Origin: Bibersteinia trehalosi
GTDB taxonomy: Bacteria > Pseudomonadota > Gammaproteobacteria > Enterobacterales > Pasteurellaceae
Reading direction: 5' to 3'
DNA: 48,804 nt
Assembly (NCBI RefSeq): GCF_004346205.1
Contig: NZ_SMAM01000011.1
Span: 1-48,804, forward strand
Every line of letters begins with the position of its first letter. The first letter of the stretch is position 1. Made by a program: the position numbers and the translations under genes. The notes beneath the pieces are model-generated. The model was not told where the DNA came from. It saw only the letters and a list, made by a program, of their open reading frames with translations, and did not search any database. This document shows, piece after piece, positions 13,829-25,718 of the stretch.

Positions 13829-15348
13829 CTTCCAACTCCATCAGGTCTTACCATTTTTTCAATAAAAGCGATCTCATCTTCGCTTAATCCATATTTTTGA
13901 TACAGTTCTTCATCTGTCCAAGGTTTTGAGAAGTCTTGTTGTGGAACAAATTGATAAACACTTCTATTACAGTGTTGAGTATTCTTTCGTAATGAAACAA
14001 GAAATCTAAAAAATCTCGTTTGAATGTAAGTTATTATATTTTCACATTCTATTTCATTATTAGTTGGATTAATAACAAGATAAGTTTGTGTACTACAAGA
14101 ATTTGGTTTGCCAACAAAAGGTTTGTTTAATACTTGTTGTGGGTAAGTTTTTCCAGCACCATAAGCAGAGGTAATATAAACTTTATATTTATCTATTAAA
14201 TCAAATCCATTTTCAATATCTTCTCTGTCCATATAACCAACAAATTTTGTACCGTATAATTTAACTGCATTTTTATATTCTGCTTTTTTATATTTTTTGA
14301 AAGATGTAGGAAGGCCAAATGGTGATACAACGCTTACTAAATCACTGAAATTTTCCTCATTGAATTTTCTTACTTTCTGATAAATGGATACAGCCTCATT
14401 ATGTCTAATAAAAACATCTGAGCCATCTTCAAGTAATTTTCTATTCATTACAGAAATACATTTACCATTTTCATAACTGAAAACATCACATTTATCTTTA
14501 TGATTCTTGTTCCAGAGAAAATAATTCACACCACCTTCAATGGAAACACCAGGAAATACATCTGTTGCATCAGGAAAATCGTGAATTTCTTGTAAATTCT
14601 GATCATTTAGCATTTCCTCACGGAAATCGTTTAAGCCCATTTCACCAGCAAACCACCGAGATGGGGTAATCATCACAAGGTAATCAGGCTTTAATTTCTT
14701 GGCTTGTAAAATAAATTTGTGATAGATAGGTAGAGCTTGGGCAGTCTGATCCCCTGTTCTCAACTGATACGGCGGGTTGCCGGTAATCACATCAAATTTC
14801 ATTGTTTCTAATCCTAATTCTTTTCTTGCTTGTTGATGAATAAACGCATAGGCGTGATTTTCTTGATGATCAAAGCGGTCGTACACCGCTTGTGCTGCAC
14901 CGCATTCGCTACATTTTCCGCCTTCCCATTTATGTTCTGCTTTGGGCTTGAAAATGTTCCCCTCTTCCGTCTCAAACACAGTACAAATGGAATACTCCCC
15001 ATTGGCTTTTTTCGCACAATAAAGGCTACGGCGTGAGAGTAGAGCAGTGAGTTCGGTAATCGCAATGCCGTAGAGCTGTTGGCTGAAAATATGGTTGAGC
15101 CGTGTTTGCAGATCGGGGATTTGCGGTTCTAAGCCTTTAATGAGCCGCTTGGCGATTTCACGCAGGAACACCCCCGATTTACTCACAGGATCTAAAAATT
15201 TGGCATTTGGATCGCTCCATAGCCGTTCAGGCAATCTGTCTAACATTTGATTCACTACATCAGGCGGGGTGAAGACTTCATCGTTGGATAAATTCGCTAA
15301 ACAGCTTAAAACATCGGGGTTGTAGTTGAGTTGTGCTAAATCAGTCAT
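13825..15348 (-). CDS. Eco57I-like DNA adenine methyltransferase
   Basis: 507 residues. VFTPPDVVNQMLDRLP opens the fold. The SAM-binding region reads FLDPVSKSGVFLREI, where the usual CGSG is VSKSG. The catalytic NPPY box is at about residue 190 (DVITGNPPYQL). A CSECG zinc-like site lies near 147-150, and the C-terminal half is the target recognition region. The family modifies adenine, usually as part of a type II/IIG-like restriction system. The start overlaps the upstream methylase stop, and the stop overlaps the FRG gene. The degenerate motif I may be compensated by the upstream methylase subunit. Confidence 0.82.
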   Translation of the reverse strand: MTDLAQLNYNPDVLSCLANLSNDEVFTPPDVVNQMLDRLPERLWSDPNAKFLDPVSKSGVFLREIAKRLIKGLEPQIPDLQTRLNHIFSQQLYGIAITELTALLSRRSLYCAKKANGEYSICTVFETEEGNIFKPKAEHKWEGGKCSECGAAQAVYDRFDHQENHAYAFIHQQARKELGLETMKFDVITGNPPYQLRTGDQTAQALPIYHKFILQAKKLKPDYLVMITPSRWFAGEMGLNDFREEMLNDQNLQEIHDFPDATDVFPGVSIEGGVNYFLWNKNHKDKCDVFSYENGKCISVMNRKLLEDGSDVFIRHNEAVSIYQKVRKFNEENFSDLVSVVSPFGLPTSFKKYKKAEYKNAVKLYGTKFVGYMDREDIENGFDLIDKYKVYITSAYGAGKTYPQQVLNKPFVGKPNSCSTQTYLVINPTNNEIECENIITYIQTRFFRFLVSLRKNTQHCNRSVYQFVPQQDFSKPWTDEELYQKYGLSEDEIAFIEKMVRPDGVGR

Positions 15349-16049
15349 TGCCTAGCTCCAGAAAGTGAATGCGTGGATAAGAACGGTGGGCTTGGGGAAT
15401 AAAGGCTTCTTCGCCATCATCAGAGAAAAGTGGCAAATCGCTGAGGTTATGTACTAAATCGTGATAGATAAAATCGTGGCGTTGAATAAAATTTCCGTTG
15501 GAAATTTTCCATTCGGTAAAACAGAGTGGGCGACCATCGTTGGTTTGCATTGAAAGGGCATCACCGCAGACAATGTTTTTACTCAGAATATGTTCAACGG
15601 CGTTTAGGCATTTCTGTTGAAAGGTTTTCGGAAAAAGGGTTTGATAGTGTTCACTGAAAATCGTTAGCAGGCGTTTACGGCACTCTTCTACGTTATCGGC
15701 AAGCAGCTCAATACCGTAAAGGCTTGCCACCGCAAGCACAGCATTGCGTTCGTAATCCAGTTGGATTTTTTTGTATTTTTCGGCAATGGTGAGCTTACGA
15801 TGTAAGATCTCAGCAAGGAAATTCCCTGAACCGCAAGCAGGCTCTAAAAAGGTCGCATCAATGCGTTCGGTTTGGGCTTTGACTAAATCCAGCATGGCAT
15901 TAACTTCACGCTCATTGGTGAAGACTTCGCCGTGATCGGCAACTCGCTGTTTGGATTTAACTTGTTTTTGGGGTGAAGAAATTTCCCCAGAGACTTGATT
16001 GGGGGAAGAGGTTAAACTAGGCTTTGCTTGCTAGAAGTGTATTAGTCAT
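15341..16049 (-). pseudogene. Methyltransferase subunit, frameshifted near its start
   Basis: The uninterrupted part (184 residues from ATG 15895) has a classical SAM motif I, FLEPACGSGNFLAEIL, and VCGDAL. The same frame reads upstream through KSKQRVADHGEVFTNEREVN, a conserved methylase N-terminus, but meets a stop and has no start codon. The ATG with AGGA at 16047-16049 encodes MTNTLLASKA then stop in another frame. Removing one A from an AAA near 16024 would join the two. The N-terminus is therefore probably broken, unless a non-standard start is used. Confidence 0.7.
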
Positions 16050-16190
16050 TGGTTATCCTGTGAAGAAAATAATCATTGATTATAAGTTTTGTTGTGGTTT
16101 TTGCAAGCGGTGGTTTTTCGGATTTTTTTGCAAATTTTCGTTATAATTCGAGCGCTTGTTTTTAATTGAAATACTTGGAAGGAATAAAAA

Positions 16191-17048
16191 ATGCGAAATC
16201 CAAATGATGATGCGTTATACGCCCCGATTGAGTGGGTGGATCATAGCGAAGGCTACACCGATATTTTGTACCATAAATCCGCTGATGGTATTGCCAAAAT
16301 CACCATTAACCGCCCAGAAGTACGTAATGCGTTTCGTCCACAAACCGTAAAAGAGATGATCAATGCGTTTTCTGATGCACGTTTTGATGAAAAAATTGGC
16401 GTGATCGTTTTAACCGGTCAAGGCGAAAAAGCATTCTGTTCAGGTGGCGATCAGAAAATTCGTGGCGATTACGGTGGTTATAAAGATGAAAATGGCGTAC
16501 ATCATTTAAATGTGTTGGACTTCCAACGTGATATTCGCACTTGTCCAAAACCAGTGGTGGCAATGGTAGCAGGTTATGCTATCGGTGGCGGACATGTTCT
16601 GCATATGCTTTGTGATTTAACCATTGCCGCAGATAATGCGATTTTTGGTCAAACTGGCCCGAAAGTGGGGTCATTTGATGGTGGCTGGGGTGCAAGCTAT
16701 ATGGCTCGCCTTGTTGGGCAGAAAAAAGCCCGTGAAATTTGGTTCTTATGCCGTCAATACAATGCCCAAGAAGCATTAGATATGGGCTTAGTGAACCACG
16801 TTGTACCTTATGCGGAATTAGAGCGTGAAACCGTGCATTGGTGTCGTGAAATGTTACGTAATAGCCCAATTGCGTTGCGTTGCTTAAAAGCGGCATTAAA
16901 TGCAGATTGCGATGGTCAGGCAGGATTACAAGAGTTGGCGGGCAATGCAACGATGTTGTTCTATATGACCGAAGAAGGACAAGAAGGTCGCAACGCGTTC
17001 AACGAAAAACGTGCACCAGATTTTAGTAAGTTTAAGCGTAATCCTTAA
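16191..17048 (+). CDS. menB: 1,4-dihydroxy-2-naphthoyl-CoA synthase
   Basis: Closes the second ring of menaquinone from o-succinylbenzoyl-CoA, in the cytoplasm. 285 residues of crotonase fold. [16 protein letters not shown] forms the oxyanion hole and loop; [18 protein letters not shown] and [15 protein letters not shown] are typical MenB sequences. GGAAGGA precedes the ATG, and a TATAAT lies at 16142-16147. Divergent from the methylase locus. Confidence 0.97.
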   Translation: MRNPNDDALYAPIEWVDHSEGYTDILYHKSADGIAKITINRPEVRNAFRPQTVKEMINAFSDARFDEKIGVIVLTGQGEKAFCSGGDQKIRGDYGGYKDENGVHHLNVLDFQRDIRTCPKPVVAMVAGYAIGGGHVLHMLCDLTIAADNAIFGQTGPKVGSFDGGWGASYMARLVGQKKAREIWFLCRQYNAQEALDMGLVNHVVPYAELERETVHWCREMLRNSPIALRCLKAALNADCDGQAGLQELAGNATMLFYMTEEGQEGRNAFNEKRAPDFSKFKRNP

Positions 17049-17059
17049 TCTTAAAAATA

Positions 17060-17081
17060 AACCCCGAGATAAATCGGGGTT
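17060..17081. terminator. Bidirectional terminator between menB and glnA
   Basis: AACCCCGA and TCGGGGTT form a perfect 8-bp stem; T runs on either strand allow it to end both convergent genes. Confidence 0.9.
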
Positions 17082-17092
17082 TTGTTTTTCGA

Positions 17093-18520
17093 TTAAGCGT
17101 AATACATTTCAAATTCCACAGGGTGTGGGGTGGTATTTAAACGTTCGACTTCTTTACGTTTTACGCCAATATAAGCTTCAATAAAGTCTTTCGCAAATAC
17201 ACCGCCTTTAGTTAAGAATTCAAAATCTTGTTCCAGTGCGTTTAATGCTTCTTCTAATGAGCCGGCTACGGTTGGAATATCTTTTAACTCTTCAGGTGGT
17301 AAGTCGTACAAGTTTTTATCCATTGCGTCCCCAGGGTGGATTTTATTTAGCACACCGTCAAGACCTGCCATTAATAATGCGGCAAAAGCTAAATAAGGGT
17401 TAGCAAGTGGGTCAGGGAAACGTGCTTCTACACGGGTCGCTTTCGGGCTAGTTACCGCAGGAATACGAATAGAGGCCGAACGGTTACTCGCAGAATAGGC
17501 GAGTAATACGGGCGCTTCAAATCCCGGCACTAAGCGTTTATATGAGTTAGTACTTGGGTTGGTGAAGGCGTTTAATGCTTTGGCATGCTTGATAATACCG
17601 CCAATGTAATAGAGTGCGGTTTCTGAAAGCCCTGCGTATTTGTCGCCCATAAAGACGTTTTTCCCATCTTTGGAGAGAGACATATTGCAGTGCATACCAG
17701 AGCCGTTGTCGCCTGTGATTGGTTTTGGCATAAAGCAAGCTGTTTTACCGTGTTCTACTGCCACATTTTGTACCACATACTTATAGATCTGGGTTTCGTC
17801 CGCTTTTAAGGTGAGTGTATTGAAACGACAAGCGATTTCATTTTGCCCTGCGGTTGCCACTTCGTGGTGATGGGCTTCAATTACTAAGCCTAGCTCTTCC
17901 ATAATTAAGCACATTTCTGAGCGAATATCATGAGCGGTGTCATTTGGGGCAACGGCACAGTAACCGCCTTTTTTGAGTGGGCGATAGCCATTGTTGCCAC
18001 CTTCATAGCGTTTATTGGTATTCCATGCCGCTTCGATATCATCCACTTCATAAGCATTGCCATTCATTCCTACGCCAAAGCGTACATCATCGAACAAGAA
18101 AAATTCAGGTTCCGGCCCGAAAAGCACGCTATCAGCAATGCCTGTAGATTTAAGATAGTTTTCAGCTCTAATTGCGATAGAACGTGGGTCACGATCATAG
18201 CTTTGCATTGTGCTTGGTTCGAAGATACTACAGCGGAGAATTAAGGTAGGAATTTGAGAGAAGGGGTCGAGCACAGCGGTTTCGGGAATGGGCATTAAAA
18301 GCATATCGGCTTTGTTGATGGTTTTCCAACCTTCGACCGATGAGCCATCGAACATTTTACCGTCTTCAAATAAATCTTCTAAATCATCAGCAATCAATGA
18401 AACGGGGAGAGACACGCCGTGTTCTTTACCTTTAATATCGGTAAATTTAAGTAGTACAAATTTGATATCGTTTTCACGAATCAACTTTGCGACATTTGCA
18501 ATTGCGTTTGTGTTTGCCAT
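17093..18520 (-). CDS. glnA: Glutamine synthetase, type I
   Basis: Makes glutamine from glutamate, ammonia and ATP as a dodecamer. 475 residues from ATG 18520 ([10 protein letters not shown]), with GAGGT upstream; the frame is open for 49 more codons but the family starts here. Signatures present: [21 protein letters not shown]-type region, NRSASIRIP, and the adenylylation-site region NLYDLPPEE. The Tyr there indicates GlnE-type regulation. A hairpin (18618-18639) lies in the gap to cpdA and could be a leader structure. Confidence 0.97.
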   Translation of the reverse strand: MANTNAIANVAKLIRENDIKFVLLKFTDIKGKEHGVSLPVSLIADDLEDLFEDGKMFDGSSVEGWKTINKADMLLMPIPETAVLDPFSQIPTLILRCSIFEPSTMQSYDRDPRSIAIRAENYLKSTGIADSVLFGPEPEFFLFDDVRFGVGMNGNAYEVDDIEAAWNTNKRYEGGNNGYRPLKKGGYCAVAPNDTAHDIRSEMCLIMEELGLVIEAHHHEVATAGQNEIACRFNTLTLKADETQIYKYVVQNVAVEHGKTACFMPKPITGDNGSGMHCNMSLSKDGKNVFMGDKYAGLSETALYYIGGIIKHAKALNAFTNPSTNSYKRLVPGFEAPVLLAYSASNRSASIRIPAVTSPKATRVEARFPDPLANPYLAFAALLMAGLDGVLNKIHPGDAMDKNLYDLPPEELKDIPTVAGSLEEALNALEQDFEFLTKGGVFAKDFIEAYIGVKRKEVERLNTTPHPVEFEMYYA

Positions 18521-18687
18521 AGTAACCTCAAAATGGTGGAAAACAGGCAAGATACTAAATTTCTCTGCATTAGAAAAGAGGGGAGGCAAGAAAATTTTCG
18601 GGTAGGTGAGAGTTTTAACTGGCGTTAGTCTTCGCCAGTAAGGGAAAAGAATTGTTGTTTTCACCAATGCATTTGAAGAGACTGCCC

Positions 18688-19515
18688 TTAGTAACCATTC
18701 GATTGAAAATCTGGTAAAAATTCATTTGTTTTTAACCGCTTGATAGTTGTTTCAATTTGTCCGTTAGGCAGCAGAGTGAGTTCCCGCCAGCCTTGGGGCA
18801 GGAGATCAAGCGTGAAATGTTGGCAATTTGGCTTAAATTGAATACAAGTAGAAGGGGTTGCAAACACGCGATACCCTTTCCAAATGGCATCTACCTCTTG
18901 GTGAATATGTCCGTGAATTAAAGCTTTTACTTGTTTAAATGGAAATAGCACTTCTGCCAATTCCTCGCTATTGCGCAGACTATGTTGATCAAGCCAAGCG
19001 CTATGAGTTGGCAAAATATTATGGTGCAATGCGATCAGCGTGTAGCGCTCAGGATAGCGGGCTAACATTTGAGTCAGAAAATCCAGCTGGGTACGATTAA
19101 GCTCACCACGGGGTAGGTTTTCAATATGGCTGTCTAGCAAAATGATTTGCCAATGTTGCCCAGCCAAAATATGTTTATGCGGTTGGATTTGCTGGTAAAT
19201 AGACAATGCTTTGCCCATTTGTGGCTGTGTATCGTGATTCCCCTCAAGCCAAAAAAGAGGTTTCTCCAATGTTTTGACCATTTGTCCGAAACGGTGATAC
19301 GCCTCACGGTTATGATCTTGCACTAAGTCGCCTGTAGCGAGTACAAGATCATAATCGAAAGACGACTCATTAATTTCATTTAATACCGCTTGAAAACTAT
19401 CATTCGTATTCACACCGAGCAATTCGCCATGATCGTCGGAAAATAGGTGCGAGTCGGTGATTTGTAACAGGCGGACAGTGTCGGCATCTGTTTGCCATTG
19501 GTAACTGTCACTCAT
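18688..19515 (-). CDS. cpdA: 3',5'-cyclic-AMP phosphodiesterase
   Basis: Calcineurin-like metallophosphatase that hydrolyses cAMP. 275 residues. Metal ligands are seen in order: [23 protein letters not shown] and HGHIHQE. In Pasteurellaceae cAMP-CRP drives competence genes, so this enzyme sits upstream of that regulation. Transcribed in the same direction as glnA, with 167 bases between. Confidence 0.94.
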   Translation of the reverse strand: MSDSYQWQTDADTVRLLQITDSHLFSDDHGELLGVNTNDSFQAVLNEINESSFDYDLVLATGDLVQDHNREAYHRFGQMVKTLEKPLFWLEGNHDTQPQMGKALSIYQQIQPHKHILAGQHWQIILLDSHIENLPRGELNRTQLDFLTQMLARYPERYTLIALHHNILPTHSAWLDQHSLRNSEELAEVLFPFKQVKALIHGHIHQEVDAIWKGYRVFATPSTCIQFKPNCQHFTLDLLPQGWRELTLLPNGQIETTIKRLKTNEFLPDFQSNGY

Positions 19516-19615
19516 AATCAGTATCCGAAAAATTAAAAAGAACGAGAAATAATGTACTGTTTTATTAAGATTTTTCAGCAGATAAAATGCAAAAATGTGG
19601 AATAAGTCGCATTTT

Positions 19616-21472
19616 TTATAATTGGGATAGATAATCTGTGAAGTCGATCACAATTTTCAAGCGATTCACCTCTGTTTGATGAGGCGCAAGGCGCTCAATT
19701 TCCGCCAGCAGAGCAACCCCTTCAGTTAAACTGCAAGCGGTTGAAATTTCCACATTTTTTGCAAAAAATTCGGCTAAATCTAGCGCTTGCTGGTTAATTG
19801 CTGCATAGATTAGACGTTGCAGATTTTGCTCACGTAAGCAAGCTGGCACTTGTAATATGCTTAAACGGGTTTGCCCTTGCCACTGTTTACTTTGCATTTG
19901 GAAACCCAGTGCGAGGAATGCGCTTTCAAGTTGCTGCCATTGCTGTGTTTGTATTTCGTCTAGGCTCAAGTTTAATGGAATGAGCAGCGCTTGTGATTCA
20001 GTACGATCAAGCTGATAACGCAGTTTAAGCCGAGCCAGCTTCTGCATGGAAATAAGACAGAAATCATTGCCTTGTTTACAGAGCAGCGCTTGGTCTTGCA
20101 CTAACGCGAGTGCTTGTAAATAGCCGCTGTTTTTTATTTCTGGCTCAGGGGCGGCTGTTGTTGCTGGTTTGGGTGTAGGGGCGGTAAACACCGGCATGTT
20201 CGCTGTATTTGGTTTCAGCAACTCAGTATAAATTTTCTGCGCACGAGGCTGAATTTTTTCCGGAGCATGGCGAGCCGGTGAATGGTAATGTGCTGTACGT
20301 GGGGTTAGGGTATAAGATTGACGTACACTTGGTATGGCTGCATCCAGTGGGGCTGCTTGGCGGAAAATATTTTGTCCAGAGGCAATGCGGTTGGTTTCTG
20401 CTTGGTAATCTGCAAGCGGTTCATTTAATGCAGAATTTTGCAAGGGTAAATTTGGTTGGCTTTGCAGAGCATTCAGTACGCCTTGATAGATAAAATCGTG
20501 AACTAATCGCCCCTGATGAAAACGTACTTCATGTTTGGCAGGATGAACATTCACATCCACAAAGCTCGGATCGAGATCTAAAAATAGCACAAAAGCAGGG
20601 TAGCTCTCCTTGCTAATTAATTCACCATAGGCTTGGCGAATTGCATGGTTAATGGTTTTATCTCTCATCATCCGTCCGTTTACGTAGCTGTAACAGAGAT
20701 CGCTTTGCGTTCTTGCTAATGCGGGTGAACCCACCCAACCGTATAAATGCAAATCATCATGTTGCCAATCAATATGCACGGCATGACGAACAAATTCTTC
20801 ACCACAAATGGCTGCAATGCGTTTTTGTTGTTGTTCAGCATTGTTTTCTACCACAGCTTTGTAATGGCGGACGGTTTTACCGTTATGGGTAAGAATAAAG
20901 CTCACGGTGGGCTTGGCAAGAGCGATACGGCGGACAACTTCATCAATATGGGTAAACTCGGTTTTGTCGGTACGTAAAAATTTGCGTCTAGCAGGAGTGT
21001 TAAAAAATAGATTAGCAACTTCAATGGTTGTGCCAACAGGGTGAGACGCAGGCTTGATTTCTACAGCCATTTCCCGCCCCTGAGCATAAGCTTGCCATGC
21101 TTCTGCTTGGTATTCTGGACGAGAGGTTAGGGTTAAACGAGAAACCGAGCTGATACTAGCTAAGGCTTCACCCCGAAAACCGAGGCTTAAAATCGTCTCT
21201 AAATCTTCTAAACTGCTAATTTTACTGGTGGCGTGGCGAGCGAGCGCGAGGCTTAAATCTTGTTTCCCAATACCACAGCCATTGTCTCGAATACGAATAA
21301 GCTGTGAGCCACCTTTTTCAATATCAATCTGAATACGATTTGCCCCTGCATCAAGGCTATTTTCCACTAACTCTTTAACCACGGACGCAGGGCGTTCCAC
21401 CACCTCGCCTGCAGCAATCTGGTTGGCAAGCTGTGGGGGAAGGATATGAATAAGAGGTTTTAATGTGTCCAT
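19616..21472 (-). CDS. mutL: DNA mismatch repair protein MutL
   Basis: 618 residues from the ATG at 21472 ([13 protein letters not shown]); an upstream extension is open but not family-like. The GHKL ATPase motifs are clear: [23 protein letters not shown] and [13 protein letters not shown]. The C-terminal dimerisation domain (about 430-618) lacks a DQHAAxER-type endonuclease motif, as in E. coli MutL, consistent with a MutH-using system. It links MutS to MutH and UvrD. Confidence 0.96.
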   Translation of the reverse strand: MDTLKPLIHILPPQLANQIAAGEVVERPASVVKELVENSLDAGANRIQIDIEKGGSQLIRIRDNGCGIGKQDLSLALARHATSKISSLEDLETILSLGFRGEALASISSVSRLTLTSRPEYQAEAWQAYAQGREMAVEIKPASHPVGTTIEVANLFFNTPARRKFLRTDKTEFTHIDEVVRRIALAKPTVSFILTHNGKTVRHYKAVVENNAEQQQKRIAAICGEEFVRHAVHIDWQHDDLHLYGWVGSPALARTQSDLCYSYVNGRMMRDKTINHAIRQAYGELISKESYPAFVLFLDLDPSFVDVNVHPAKHEVRFHQGRLVHDFIYQGVLNALQSQPNLPLQNSALNEPLADYQAETNRIASGQNIFRQAAPLDAAIPSVRQSYTLTPRTAHYHSPARHAPEKIQPRAQKIYTELLKPNTANMPVFTAPTPKPATTAAPEPEIKNSGYLQALALVQDQALLCKQGNDFCLISMQKLARLKLRYQLDRTESQALLIPLNLSLDEIQTQQWQQLESAFLALGFQMQSKQWQGQTRLSILQVPACLREQNLQRLIYAAINQQALDLAEFFAKNVEISTACSLTEGVALLAEIERLAPHQTEVNRLKIVIDFTDYLSQL

Positions 21473-21552
21473 AGCGTTGATAATCAGAGTAAATTTGTAT
21501 CTTATCACATAAGAATCTTTCTCAAGAAATTTTATTTTGCCATTGAAAATCA

Positions 21553-21785
21553 TTCTTGATTGATTTTATTATTCATCTGTTTCTTAGAGAGACAGCTTGC
21601 TTAACTAAAATAAGGCGTTTCATCATAGGAGCTATGTTGGTGAATGAGATTGTTAAGTTTTTTTAAAGATTATGGCTCGCTAATTGGCGTCAATAAGGTG
21701 GTGGGTCTTCATAAATAAGACATTAAAACTAGGAAACTCGTACTATATTAAAAAATGATAAATGTATCTGTTCTAGGGGAAGATC
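21553..21785. other. Intergenic region before the MFS gene
   Basis: AT-rich and without recognisable genes. The only signal I see is the AGGGGAAGA ribosome site at its right end. Confidence 0.4.
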
Positions 21786-22952
21786 GTGAAAAAATATGAA
21801 AGGATTATAAGCAGTATTGCATCCCTATCTTCCATACGTATGTTGATTGGTGCTACATCCACCATTTATATGATAGATAGTGGGGTAGAATTATATCATA
21901 TCGGTATGATAAAAAGCATGCAGGCAGTAATTATATTAGTATTTGGACTTTTTATTGGGATAATATCTGATAGGGTAAATAGGAAAAATATTCATACGAT
22001 AGCAATATTTTTCTCATTTATATGGTTATATTTATTTTATCTTGGTGGCATATATTCTAGTTTAAGTCTGTTTTATCTTGCAGAGTTTCTTAATGGCATA
22101 TCTCTTTGTATGATTCAGAATAATTCTAGTGGTTATTTAGTGGAGCAATTTAAACGAGAGGATAAGACAAATGAATTAGATGGTATGTTTGGAAAATTAA
22201 ATAAATGGACTTTTATTGGAATGTCTCTTGCATCTTTAATTGGTGGAGTTTTATATTATTTCTTTAGCCAAGCATCATTCCTATATACATCCTTATTGAT
22301 GCTGTGTTTATTTGTTTTCTCTCTATATTATCTCCCTCGCGGAGAAGAGTATAATAGTTCGAGAAAGTTGATAGATAAAAAAGAGATAAGGTTAATTTTT
22401 AGAAAAATTAGTAAACATGGTAGATCTATCTTATCTTATGTTTCATATGGTCTTTTTTTCCAAGTTATTATTCAATATTGGCAAGTGATGGTTTATGATT
22501 TCGAGCTTATTGCTAAAAATAATTATTGGTTAGGTTTAATTTTATGCTTATTAATGTTGGCTCAATCTGTTGCAGGTCAAGCAGTGGAAAGAAAAATCAA
22601 AATATCAAAATTTAATTTACATGTTGGCTCTATTCTTAATTTAATTATTTTAATTCTCGCTGTTTATTATTCTATGCCGGTGGTTTATATTGCGGGACTG
22701 TGCTTTATGATGTTCTCTATTAGATATATCTCTATTGTATTAGGTGCTGAGTTACAGTCAGATCTTAAGAACAGATTTAGGTCGAAATACAATATGGTGT
22801 TAAATAGCTTGTTAAGAATTATTACGGCAATTACGTTATTTATTGTTGGGTTTTTATTAGATTATTTTGATATTGATATTATTCTTTATCTTGGAATAGG
22901 CTTAATAAGTATAAATGTATTGTTGGCATTATTATCCAAAGATGAATATTAA
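21786..22952 (+). CDS. MFS transporter, AT-rich and probably acquired
   Basis: 388 residues with about 12 predicted membrane segments and a motif-A-like loop (GIISDRVNRK, about 59-68). The start is GTG with AGGGGAAGA just upstream; MKKYERI follows. Much richer in A+T, with many ATA/TTA codons, than mutL and corA on either side, which suggests horizontal transfer. The substrate cannot be read from sequence; drug or metabolite efflux is the usual role. It stands alone between two minus-strand genes and has its own terminator. Confidence 0.8.
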   Translation: MKKYERIISSIASLSSIRMLIGATSTIYMIDSGVELYHIGMIKSMQAVIILVFGLFIGIISDRVNRKNIHTIAIFFSFIWLYLFYLGGIYSSLSLFYLAEFLNGISLCMIQNNSSGYLVEQFKREDKTNELDGMFGKLNKWTFIGMSLASLIGGVLYYFFSQASFLYTSLLMLCLFVFSLYYLPRGEEYNSSRKLIDKKEIRLIFRKISKHGRSILSYVSYGLFFQVIIQYWQVMVYDFELIAKNNYWLGLILCLLMLAQSVAGQAVERKIKISKFNLHVGSILNLIILILAVYYSMPVVYIAGLCFMMFSIRYISIVLGAELQSDLKNRFRSKYNMVLNSLLRIITAITLFIVGFLLDYFDIDIILYLGIGLISINVLLALLSKDEY

Positions 22953-22991
22953 AAAAACCAGATAGTAGTAAACTACTATCTGGTTTTTTTT
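22951..22991. terminator. Strong bidirectional terminator
   Basis: AAAAAACCAGATAGTAGT pairs perfectly with its complement across a two-base loop, with T runs on both strands. It serves the MFS gene and corA. Confidence 0.93.
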
Positions 22992-22996
22992 AAAAG

Positions 22997-23968
22997 CTAT
23001 AACCACCCTTTGCGTTTAAAGTAGATATATGGGCTGGTTGCGACCAATAACATTAAACCCAGCGCCATTGGATAACCAAATTTAAAGCCAAGTTCGGGCA
23101 TAAATTCAAAGTTCATCCCATAAATTGATGAGATCAGCGTCGCTGGCAGGAACATCACCGATACCAAAGAGAATACTTTCATAATGCGGTTCTGCTCAAT
23201 GTTGATAAAACCCATTGCTGCTTGCATTAAGAAATTCACTTTTTGGAACAGTGATTCGTTATGTGGCTGGAGAGACTCTACATCTCGCATAATATCGCGC
23301 GCTTGTTCAAGCTGATTATTTGGCAAGCGAGTTTTACGCAGTAAAAAGCCTAAGGCTCGCTGCGTATCCATTAAGCATTGGCGAACTTTGGAGCTTGCAT
23401 CCTCTAATTCGGTGAGATCAGAAAGCGCATCATTGAGGCGGTTGTTGTTTTTATTTTGCTCGTTCTCATCCGGCTCATTTAGAATGACTCGGCTCAATTT
23501 CTCTAAATCGGCATAGATATTTTCAATGACATCGGCAAGCTGCTCAATCTTGGTCTCAAACAAATCGAGCAACAATTCATATGCATTACCGTCAATTAAT
23601 TTTGCTCGACGTGAGCGCATACGATAGAGACGAAAAGCAGGTAAATCGCGCTCACGAATGGTAAATAAGCGCCCATCTCGAATCGTAAAACCGACAGTGG
23701 CGATATCGGGATAGTCTTCATCGTCTAAACAGTAGAAAAAGGAGTGCATGTGCAAGCCGTCTTCATCTTCAAAGAAACGCGCAGATGCTTCCAAATCTTC
23801 TAATTCATGTTCTTCAGCAAGGGTTTGGTCTAGACGATGTTCCAGCACCGAACGCTCTTCATCACTAGGATCGATTAAATCAATCCAAATAGCATCATTA
23901 AGCTGTTCTTGAGCGGTTTCATCGACATTGATAAGACGGTCGTTTTGCAACGAAAAAGCTCTGATCAT
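22997..23968 (-). CDS. corA: Magnesium/cobalt transporter CorA
   Basis: Inner-membrane pentameric Mg2+ channel. 323 residues from ATG 23968 ([10 protein letters not shown]), with GGAGA upstream; the frame is open for 63 more codons. The long cytoplasmic domain (1-260) is rich in acidic residues. Two membrane helices close the protein, with the GMN selectivity motif at about 284-286 and a basic end (FKRKGWL). Confidence 0.96.
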   Translation of the reverse strand: MIRAFSLQNDRLINVDETAQEQLNDAIWIDLIDPSDEERSVLEHRLDQTLAEEHELEDLEASARFFEDEDGLHMHSFFYCLDDEDYPDIATVGFTIRDGRLFTIRERDLPAFRLYRMRSRRAKLIDGNAYELLLDLFETKIEQLADVIENIYADLEKLSRVILNEPDENEQNKNNNRLNDALSDLTELEDASSKVRQCLMDTQRALGFLLRKTRLPNNQLEQARDIMRDVESLQPHNESLFQKVNFLMQAAMGFINIEQNRIMKVFSLVSVMFLPATLISSIYGMNFEFMPELGFKFGYPMALGLMLLVATSPYIYFKRKGWL

Positions 23969-24026
23969 TGTATTCTCCAAGAAAAAGGGAGAGATAAACG
24001 AAGGAACAAAAAGATACAAACAGGAA

Positions 24027-24041
24027 CCGACGCATTGTCGG
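24027..24041 (-). promoter_or_regulatory. Small hairpin in the corA leader
   Basis: CCGAC and GTCGG flank five bases in the roughly 200-base leader of corA. It is followed on the minus strand by U-rich sequence. Weak, but Mg2+ transporter leaders are often regulatory. Confidence 0.3.
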
Positions 24042-24176
24042 TGGAGAATTGGACAAGGCGGGTTAGCAAACTGATAAGTATCGACTGTGACTGTCCAAAG
24101 TGTGATCTCCAAAGTAAAAAACGGCAAAATGGTACAGATTTCGCCGCTTTTCGTCAAGGATTACTCAATATCTACA

Positions 24177-24674
24177 TTATACATCGTATTTGCCCATGAC
24201 GCTGGCTTGGGCAAGAATGTGTCCCTGCATGGCAAAATGCAGATCATTAAAGCGAAAACCTTTTTTGAGTTGCAAATCACAATCTAGTGCGTACACAATT
24301 AATTCATAACGGTGTTCACAGTTTGGCGGCGCCATTCCTCCATAGCTTGATGCTTCATCAAGCTCAAATTTGCCTAGGACACTTGCCCAGCTATTTGCAC
24401 CTTGTACAAAGTCTGTCGCAGTGAGGCTTTCATTTTCGGCAAGGCTGGTGCGCTTAAGATCGGCGATAAGCCAATGCACCAAAACAAAACCACTGGCAGT
24501 AATTGCATCTTTATCCTCTAGTACAACAGCAAAGGATTTTGTCCCTAAAGGCGCATCTTGAATTTCAAATGGAATAGAATAAGTTGGCATACCATTTGGA
24601 CTAAATTGCGTCCCTCGTTTGCCATATTTATCCGCAAATGAGCCATTTTGAATTGCAGCACTGGTAACCCGCAT
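24177..24674 (-). CDS. YbhB/YbcL-type PEBP-like protein
   Basis: 165 residues of the phosphatidylethanolamine-binding-protein-like family. FAVVLEDKDA, VHWLIADL and GGMAPPNCEHRYELIVYALD carry the conserved DxD/HW and CEHRY-type anion pocket. No signal peptide is seen. AGGAGGGTGAT precedes the start. The function in bacteria is unclear. It follows hemB by 9 bases, so they probably share a transcript. Confidence 0.9.
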   Translation of the reverse strand: MRVTSAAIQNGSFADKYGKRGTQFSPNGMPTYSIPFEIQDAPLGTKSFAVVLEDKDAITASGFVLVHWLIADLKRTSLAENESLTATDFVQGANSWASVLGKFELDEASSYGGMAPPNCEHRYELIVYALDCDLQLKKGFRFNDLHFAMQGHILAQASVMGKYDV

Positions 24675-24683
24675 ATCACCCTC

Positions 24684-25718
<1,035 letters not shown>

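Noticed and set aside
17930-18244. Plus-strand frame inside glnA
   Set aside because: Shadow of a well-supported minus-strand gene; same reasoning for other frames opposite folP, mutL and tpiA.
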